This document shows positions 58,744 through 64,000 of a stretch of 64,000 nucleotides of DNA, one piece after another. The stretch covers positions 1 to 64,000 of the forward strand of contig JAJTBI010000001.1 of assembly GCA_021286935.1 (NCBI GenBank), in the 5' to 3' direction. The notes under the pieces were generated by a model, which saw nothing but the letters and a program-made list of their open reading frames with translations, was not told where the DNA came from and searched no databases. Position 1 is the first letter of the stretch; the number at the start of each line of letters is the position of its first letter. A program made the translations under genes and the position numbers. The stretch is from Geobacteraceae bacterium (GTDB taxonomy: Bacteria; Desulfobacterota; Desulfuromonadia; Geobacterales; Pseudopelobacteraceae).

Positions 58744-59577
58744 CTAGATAAATAGAGACTTATCTGAGGTCGGCACGATTCCGGCTTGTTCAGCCCGGCG
58801 CAGCAGCTCGGTAATGGCTTGCTCTCCCTCCGCACCCAACTGCTGCGAGAAGTCATTGACATACAGCCCGATATGGGCGGCGCAGACCTGTTCGTTCATC
58901 TCCTGGGCGTGTTCACGGATATAGCGGGTCGCTGCCGCAGGGTTGCTGCGGGCATACTCTACCCCGGCAGCCAGGGCCTGTTCAATGGTGCGGATGGTGT
59001 CAGCCCCCAGGCTGCGCTTGGCCACAATGCCGCCCAGCGGGATCGGCAGGCCGGTCTCGTTTTCCCACCACTCACCCAGATCCACCAGCTGATGCAGGCC
59101 AAAGCCCTGATAGGTAAAGCGGGATTCGTGGATGATCACCCCGGCGTCGGCCCTGCCGGTCATAACCGCATCCATGATCTCATGGAACGGCATCTCCAGA
59201 AAAGTGGTCAGGCCGGGGTTGTAGAGCCGCATCAACAGGTGAGCGGTGGTGTAGCGGCCCGGAATGGCAATGGTCCTTCCCTGCAGCGCAGCAGGATCAA
59301 GCTGCTCCTTGGCCACCAGCAGCGGTCCGCAGCCCCGCCCTAGGGCACTGCCTGCCCGCAGCAGGGCATACTGTTCGCGGAAATGTCCCAGGGCGGCGTA
59401 GGATACCTTGGTTACATCCAGCACGCCCTTGACAGCCAGCTTGTTCAGGGTCTCCACATCCTCCAGCCGCTCGTTGAAGCTGTAGCCGCCGGTATCCACC
59501 AGCCCATGCACCAACGGGTAGAACATGAAGGTGTCGTTGGGACAGGGGGAGAATCCAAGTGTTAAGGGGTTTTTCAT
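58744..59577 (-). CDS. mqnD: 1,4-dihydroxy-6-naphthoate synthase
   Basis: Forms dihydroxynaphthoate in the futalosine route to menaquinone. The 277-aa protein has the family start LGFSPCPNDTFMFYPLVHG, DVTKVSYAALGHF, IAIPGRYTTAHLLMRL (active-site His region), ADAGVIIHESRFTYQ and GLPIPLGGIVAKR. The fold is that of periplasmic binding proteins but it is cytosolic. Partners mqnA, mqnB and mqnC are not here; mqnE is at 32553. Confidence 0.94.
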   Translation of the reverse strand: MKNPLTLGFSPCPNDTFMFYPLVHGLVDTGGYSFNERLEDVETLNKLAVKGVLDVTKVSYAALGHFREQYALLRAGSALGRGCGPLLVAKEQLDPAALQGRTIAIPGRYTTAHLLMRLYNPGLTTFLEMPFHEIMDAVMTGRADAGVIIHESRFTYQGFGLHQLVDLGEWWENETGLPIPLGGIVAKRSLGADTIRTIEQALAAGVEYARSNPAAATRYIREHAQEMNEQVCAAHIGLYVNDFSQQLGAEGEQAITELLRRAEQAGIVPTSDKSLFI

Positions 59578-59612
59578 AGCTGCTCCACTGTTTTGGTCTG
59601 GGGGTGATGCCG

Positions 59613-60456
59613 TTAATATTCACAGGTTGCTTTTAATTGTTCGGGAAAATCTTTTGTGAAATGTATGGTTATTTCATTGCTGTCGTTAGGCGCTGCCGGA
59701 TTTTTCGCAAAGGGGATTTCTGTGAAATACCCCCCGTTTCTCCCCTGATAGCCGGTGTCATTTGTTACCTGTTTGGATCGGCCATACAGATGGAACGTAT
59801 AATCACTACCGAACAGGTGCTTGCTCCAGCCTGAATCATCCTTGAAGGTAATCCGTATATCCATGGTGAATGCATCGTCAAGCTTCCATTCACGCAGTGG
59901 CGAAAGGTCGTATGAAAAAGCACTGAGTGAAGTAGCTTGTGATGAAAAAGGGGTATATCCCACCTGTTCTTTCATGGACACTCATTGGTTGCGAATAGTT
60001 GACGTTTAGTGTGTTTATCCCTTTTTTTAGATGTCCTGAGAATGAAACCCTGTAGCTACTGTCAATAGTGTCGCCAAAGTTACGTCTGGGTTTTGGCTTG
60101 TTGATTTCTATCGGTGTACTTACCGTGGAGGCAATGCCGTTTATGGAGGCCTTTGCCGGTTGATTCACCGTAAGAATAAAGTCAAAATTCGCATCAGTCT
60201 CGGTGGTGGAAAATACCTGGTAGGTTGCTGACGTCTGAACTTCCCTTGTTTGATGGAGTACTTCATTCAGGCTTCCACGGTAGGGGAAGTCGCATGCAAA
60301 TAGAAGCTCTTCTTTCATAACGGTAAGGTTTGGGATTGATGTGCGGATCTCGGTTGATCCTTTGAATTCGTTTCTGTAGGGAGCCCGCATATTTGCCGTA
60401 GCAATGCTTGAAATCACGATTATGAGTGCAAAGGTAAGTAGAACTGTTTTGATCAT
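59613..60456 (-). pseudogene. Exported protein gene split by a frameshift
   Basis: Two overlapping frames form one protein. The first (start 60456) has a signal peptide (TVLLTFALIIVISSIATA) and runs to NTLNVNYSQPMSVHE near 59970, then breaks into unrelated residues. The second frame carries on with EQVGYTPFSSQATSLSAFSY, then DLSPLREWKLDD and SDYTFHLYGRS, to a stop at 59613. Removing one A in GAAAGAACAG (about 59966-59972) joins them into a chain of about 280 residues. No family is recognised. It may be a true pseudogene, a phase-variable gene or a sequencing slip. Confidence 0.6.
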
Positions 60457-60612
60457 CTAGCACGACCTGCTTTCATTGCAGTAGAGGCCTTTGTTTTTGG
60501 GTAACGGGGTGTCCGGTCCATCAGTTTCGTCAGGCCGGTTTTCCGGACGGGGCGGCGTGCAACCGGCTGGTTGAGAATGTCACAGTTTCTCTTCCGATTT
60601 TAATCGCTGCGC

Positions 60613-61356
60613 TTAATGCTTTTTTGTCCCGACAAGCTCTGTCTTCAGGTTAATAATTGCCTTACGACGGTCGTCTCGGAGTGCTGGAACGACATAAAGT
60701 TCGTGGAGAACCTCCGACAACGCAGCGAGGATGATGCGGAGATGTTTAGCACTCCACCCGTCATAAGAATTTTCATGGACCTTTGAGCTTGTCACCTGCT
60801 GAATGGTGAGGAGAGTGTCAAAGAACTCTGCCTCGATTTCTGGGTGCTTGCCCTTCAGTGACTTGATTCTCTCATCGTAGCTCTCTCCATCAGCCTTCTC
60901 GAGAATCGCGAGTTCATAAACGATCTTGCGGGCGCATGCGGACGCACCAGTAAGAAAATTGCTCTTCAAACTTCCTTCTGCTTCTGTAAGAAGTTCCCGC
61001 AGAACCTTAGGTATACGCTCATCGAGGACAAAGAAAGACGTGGGTACGGAATAGAAAAATGCATTGTCCAAGAACTCACCAGCGTCAATATCGTCATCGA
61101 CGGCAAAGCGCCATCGGTGACCTCCGCTGATAGTCCCAATGTGATTCGTTGGTATCTCATCGAAGGCCAAATGCATCGAGTCATTGCTGCAAGAATGACA
61201 TCTAACAAAATATGCATAACAACGCTTCTTGTCAGTCCAATCGAACTGGATTTTCGCATTAATTGAGTAGGAGACGTGCCGTCTGTTACAGAATGGACAA
61301 TTATAAATTGTCTGGTCTACAAAGTACCGTTGATCTAAGTGCGATTGATCTGCCAT
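60613..61356 (-). CDS. DUF4145-like protein with N-terminal zinc ribbon
   Basis: A 247-aa protein. CPFCNRRHVSYSI and CHSCSN (about residues 20-60) form a zinc ribbon. The middle, VPKVLRELLTEAEGSL followed by GASACARKIVYELAIL, is the DUF4145 helical pattern, found alone or attached to restriction and defence proteins. AAAGGAAAATAA precedes the ATG. Codon use looks less GC-biased than the neighbours, which hints at transfer. The 156-bp gap before 60456 holds a GTCCGG/CCGGAC inverted repeat (60511-60548), perhaps a terminator. Confidence 0.7.
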   Translation of the reverse strand: MADQSHLDQRYFVDQTIYNCPFCNRRHVSYSINAKIQFDWTDKKRCYAYFVRCHSCSNDSMHLAFDEIPTNHIGTISGGHRWRFAVDDDIDAGEFLDNAFFYSVPTSFFVLDERIPKVLRELLTEAEGSLKSNFLTGASACARKIVYELAILEKADGESYDERIKSLKGKHPEIEAEFFDTLLTIQQVTSSKVHENSYDGWSAKHLRIILAALSEVLHELYVVPALRDDRRKAIINLKTELVGTKKH

Positions 61357-61394
61357 TTATTTTCCTTTCTGTCTTTGATGCTCAACTCGTTATT

Positions 61395-61422
61395 GGGCGG
61401 TTCACGCGCGCGTGAACCGCCC
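61395..61422. repeat. Perfect 28-bp palindrome
   Basis: GGGCGGTTCACGCG followed at once by its reverse complement CGCGTGAACCGCCC. It lies between the convergent-side end of the UPF0178 gene and the start of the DUF4145-like gene. It could be a terminator stem without a U-run or a binding site. Confidence 0.6.
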
Positions 61423-61441
61423 ATCCCACCAAACGGAGCCG

Positions 61442-61915
61442 TTATCCCGTGGTCTTAGGCTTCGTCTCCCGCACCATCCGGGTCAGCACCCGATCCAGTG
61501 ATGAGGCAAAGCGCTGGCGGTCGGTCATGCCGAACTGGGCCGGGCCGCCCTGTACCAGTCCTTCGGTCCGCAGGGATTGCATCAGGTCACGCATGGAGAG
61601 CCGTTCTCCCACATTGTCTTCAATGTATAACTCACCCCGCGGGTCAATCCCGGTTGCCCCTTTGGCCACAATCCTGGCTGCCAGCGGGATATCAGCGGTA
61701 ATCACCAAATCCTGGGCAGTTGCCTGCTCTGCAATATAGTCATCAGCAACATCAGGCCCGGCATCAACCACCACCGAGCTGACCAGGCGGGAGTGGTGCT
61801 TGGAGAGCGGCTTGTTGGCCACCAGCATGACCGGTAGGTTCAATCGTTCCGAGGCCCGGAAGACGATCTCTTTGATCACCCGCGGGCAGGCATCGGCATC
61901 AATCCAGATCGTCAT
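61442..61915 (-). CDS. UPF0178 (YaiI/YqxD) family protein
   Basis: A 157-aa protein of the NYN/PIN-like DUF188 family. [20 protein letters not shown], the family signature, holds the acidic residues expected of a nuclease-like site; [20 protein letters not shown] is the second motif. The start overlaps the stop of the aminopeptidase gene (ATGA). RNA processing is sometimes proposed for the family; function is not settled. Confidence 0.93.
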   Translation of the reverse strand: MTIWIDADACPRVIKEIVFRASERLNLPVMLVANKPLSKHHSRLVSSVVVDAGPDVADDYIAEQATAQDLVITADIPLAARIVAKGATGIDPRGELYIEDNVGERLSMRDLMQSLRTEGLVQGGPAQFGMTDRQRFASSLDRVLTRMVRETKPKTTG

Positions 61916-63042
61916 AGTTGCAGTTGCCCGTTATCAATGATGATCTCCTGGCTGCCGTCCGGCATGATCAGGGTCAGGGTGGGCTGGTAAAAGACATAGT
62001 CCTCATGGAACGGCGCTGCCACGGTGCCGCCGAAGCCGGTATTGTCACCCAGGGCCAGATGGATGGTGCCCAGGATCTTTTCCGCCTCCAGGACATTGTC
62101 CGGTCGGCTGGCCTTATCATTGGTGCCGATCCCCAGCTCTGCCAGGTTGCGGCAGTTGGGGTTTTCAGCAAACTTGGCCTCCAGGCGCTGCCGCAGCGGG
62201 TCGTCCCCCTCAATCCGTACTACCTTGCCATCGCTGATAGTCAAGGTCAGCGGGCTTTGCAGTTTGGCGGTCGGTCCCCATTCAATCACCATGGTGCCGT
62301 GACTTTCTCCTTCCAGTGGTGCCAGATAGGCCTCGCCAGCCGGCAGGTTGCCAAAGGCGCCGTCAGCGGTCAGCAGGCCGTCATCCCCTTCAGCATGGCG
62401 GCCTTTTTTACAGATATGCATGGCCGTGCCGTTGGGACATTCCAGATGCACCCACTCGGCCCGGTTGACCGCCTCCACCAGGCGATTGGTCCGTGCAGCC
62501 AGGGCATGCCAGTCTACGGTCATGGAGGTGGCGAACATATCTGGATCAAAATGGGGCAGGGAGGCAAAGCGTGCCCCGGCATGGCAGGCCAGCTTGCGGA
62601 AGTTAGTGTGGCTGGTGGAGTTGTTGGACAGGGCGATGATGATATCGGCCACGGCATCTTTAGCGGCCGCTACAATGGTGCGAGCCCGCTCCAGTCCAGC
62701 AGGGTCAATGCTCTTTTCAAGCAAAGGCCCCATCAGGCCGGTGGTCTCAAACTGTTCGATGATGGTCTCACCAAACACGGCAGACCAGAGTGCCAGGGGA
62801 GGCTCTGCACCGGATGCCGGGGTGGCGGGGAAATCCACAAAGGATGCGTTGCTATACTGCTGTCCGGCAAAAGCAGCCAGTTCCCGGGCTGTGGCATGCA
62901 GCCGGGTGCGACGGTTACGGTCATCCTCGCTGATGCTTTCGTTGCTGCGGATCAGGTCGCTGAAGACCAGAATCCGTTCGCCTGGGCGGTAGCCCATGTT
63001 GATGGAAAAGAGTGCTATGAATGAGGGGTGATAGGTCTGCAT
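61912..63042 (-). CDS. M29-like aminopeptidase
   Basis: A 376-aa protein similar to family M29 (aminopeptidase T/AmpS type, two-metal enzymes). Candidate ligand segments: [14 protein letters not shown] (Glu), [12 protein letters not shown] (His) and [10 protein letters not shown] (His, Asp). The N-terminal [14 protein letters not shown] corresponds to the usual V-x-x-G-E-x-V start. ATG 63042 lies after AAAGGAGCCAACG; an upstream extension has no site. Metal and substrate are inferred from family. Confidence 0.82.
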   Translation of the reverse strand: MQTYHPSFIALFSINMGYRPGERILVFSDLIRSNESISEDDRNRRTRLHATARELAAFAGQQYSNASFVDFPATPASGAEPPLALWSAVFGETIIEQFETTGLMGPLLEKSIDPAGLERARTIVAAAKDAVADIIIALSNNSTSHTNFRKLACHAGARFASLPHFDPDMFATSMTVDWHALAARTNRLVEAVNRAEWVHLECPNGTAMHICKKGRHAEGDDGLLTADGAFGNLPAGEAYLAPLEGESHGTMVIEWGPTAKLQSPLTLTISDGKVVRIEGDDPLRQRLEAKFAENPNCRNLAELGIGTNDKASRPDNVLEAEKILGTIHLALGDNTGFGGTVAAPFHEDYVFYQPTLTLIMPDGSQEIIIDNGQLQL

Positions 63043-63260
63043 CGTTGGCTCCTTTAAGAAAGTAACCGGTACTGTAGCATAAATTTTGCCGTGTGGAGTC
63101 GCTGACAGTCTGAAGGTTAAAATATTTTTTCCCTTGATTTCAGCGGAATGTCTATGGTAATCAGGCATACTGTATACAATTTGCGGACGGCATTTTGTCT
63201 GTCAAAATAACTACTTAACGTATCGAAAATATTGGGTTTTGTCGTAAACCGGAGGTGGCT

Positions 63261-64000
63261 GTGGCACAGGTGGTTTTTTCAACTTGGGGTGGAACTGTCG
63301 TTGATAACAGAACAGTAAGCGGTGAGCCTGTAGCAGCAAGCTACCGCCTGCCGGTGGCTTTTGACGGCCAGCAGCCGTTGCGGGCCATGATGGGCTGGGA
63401 CGGCATTATCGTTTTTGACAAGGACGTGGATGTCCCTGCCATGGCAGCTGAATATATGCAGCGGGTACAGACCCTGTTCTGCTGTGGTAAATGTACGCCT
63501 GGTAAAAAGGGTACCAAGGTGTTGGCTGATCTGCTGCAAAAGGTGCTGAAAGGCGAAGCCAAGCCCGGTGATCTTGATCAGGTGGCTGATCTGAATGCCC
63601 TGCTGCAGAACTGCAAGTGTACCCTCTGTCCAAGCTCAACCAAGCCGGTGCTGGATGCCGTAACCCACTATCGTGCCGACTTCGAGGCGCTCTGTGACGG
63701 CAGCCGTCAGCCAAAGAATGAAAAGTACCTGCATAAAATTACCGCTCCCTGTATGGACAAATGTCCGGCTCACATTGATATCCCCAAGTATGTAGAAGAG
63801 ATCAAAAATTATCAGTACAGCGATGCCCTGGCTACGATTCGGGAAAATATGCCGTTGCCGGCTGTTTGTGGCCGGGTCTGTCCGCACCCCTGCGAGACTG
63901 CCTGCCGTCGCAAGAATGTAGATGATTCAGTCAATATCATGGTGCTGAAGCGGACCGCTTCAGATTATGAGTGGATGCATAAGCTGCAGCATCCGGCCAA
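63261..64000 (+). CDS. SfrB/GltD-like iron-sulphur flavoprotein (partial)
   Basis: The visible 246 residues start with GTG at 63261 after GGAGGTGGCT. The first ~140 residues resemble the NuoF iron-sulphur end region (FCCGKCTPGKKGTKVL and NCKCTLCPSS). Then follows the N-terminal ferredoxin-like domain of the glutamate-synthase small subunit family (APCMDKCPAHIDIPKYVEEI; PAVCGRVCPHPCETACRR). This order is that of the Geobacter SfrB NADPH-linked oxidoreductase subunit; FAD and NADPH domains should follow beyond the window. A TGTATACA palindrome lies 83-90 bp upstream. Confidence 0.7.
   Translation, partial: MAQVVFSTWGGTVVDNRTVSGEPVAASYRLPVAFDGQQPLRAMMGWDGIIVFDKDVDVPAMAAEYMQRVQTLFCCGKCTPGKKGTKVLADLLQKVLKGEAKPGDLDQVADLNALLQNCKCTLCPSSTKPVLDAVTHYRADFEALCDGSRQPKNEKYLHKITAPCMDKCPAHIDIPKYVEEIKNYQYSDALATIRENMPLPAVCGRVCPHPCETACRRKNVDDSVNIMVLKRTASDYEWMHKLQHPA

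Noticed and set aside
61380-61445. Possible integron attC site around the 28-bp palindrome
   Set aside because: The palindrome is perfect and lacks the RYYYAAC and GTTRRRY ends in proper places; no integrase or second site is seen.
61918-63024. Open frame of 368 codons on the plus strand
   Set aside because: Antisense shadow of the M29-like aminopeptidase; no ribosome site and no recognisable protein pattern.

Overview
The window reads as chromosome of a Geobacter-type bacterium (Desulfuromonadia/Geobacterales, most like Geobacter/Trichlorobacter lovleyi; this is inference from gene content, not a database match). Pointers are a fused nifEN gene, nif genes behind sigma-54 promoters, futalosine-type menaquinone genes (mqnE, mqnD), many GGDEF/EAL proteins, and a partial SfrB/GltD-like oxidoreductase at the right edge. 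No tRNA, rRNA, insertion sequence, integrase or CRISPR array was seen.

Layout. 1-3.8 kb: a leftward, overlapping c-di-GMP signalling operon (HTH-PAS-GGDEF regulator, Cache-GAF-GGDEF cyclase, periplasmic binding protein cut by the edge). 4.1-14.8 kb: a rightward envelope/lipid cluster, several genes overlapping: an 816-aa protein of unknown family, phosphatidylserine decarboxylase, a secreted glycosidase-like protein, a PHP-glycosyltransferase fusion, an Lgt-like membrane protein, a DUF2062 protein and an unknown. 14.8-21.6 kb: FRG protein with methylglyoxal synthase, a PAS-GGDEF-EAL-CBS-GGDEF protein, a chemoreceptor. 22-25 kb: an alpha/beta hydrolase and a GH3-family acyl-adenylase bracketed by structured repeats. 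25-31.5 kb: pstS-pstC-pstA-pstB-phoU. Pho-box-like 11-bp direct repeats lie in front of pstS, the chemoreceptor, the PHP-glycosyltransferase and, weakly, the 816-aa gene, which suggests that much of 4-31 kb is a phosphate-limitation region. 31.6-39 kb: CoA-binding protein, mqnE, two secreted guanidino-group hydrolases, a CDF transporter-GNAT fusion, a methyltransferase.

39-55 kb is a nitrogen-fixation island on the minus strand: nifHDK behind a sigma-54 promoter and a leader attenuator; then a five-gene peptide-ligase-like operon (circularly permuted ATP-grasp, alpha-E, transglutaminase, two M14-type deacylases) with its own sigma-54 promoter almost identical to that of nifH; then nifEN-nifX-fdxB, a second NifX-like gene and draT. 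55-64 kb holds mainly single genes (HEAGH membrane protein, MaoC, queF, DUF4337, TerC, YkgJ, mqnD, a frameshifted secreted protein, DUF4145-like, UPF0178, M29 aminopeptidase).

A pervasive feature is a set of about ten long imperfect intergenic palindromes (100-185 bp). Four form one clear family in which the core is conserved but the outer and inner stem arms differ between copies while staying complementary within each copy, so a conserved fold is maintained by covariation.
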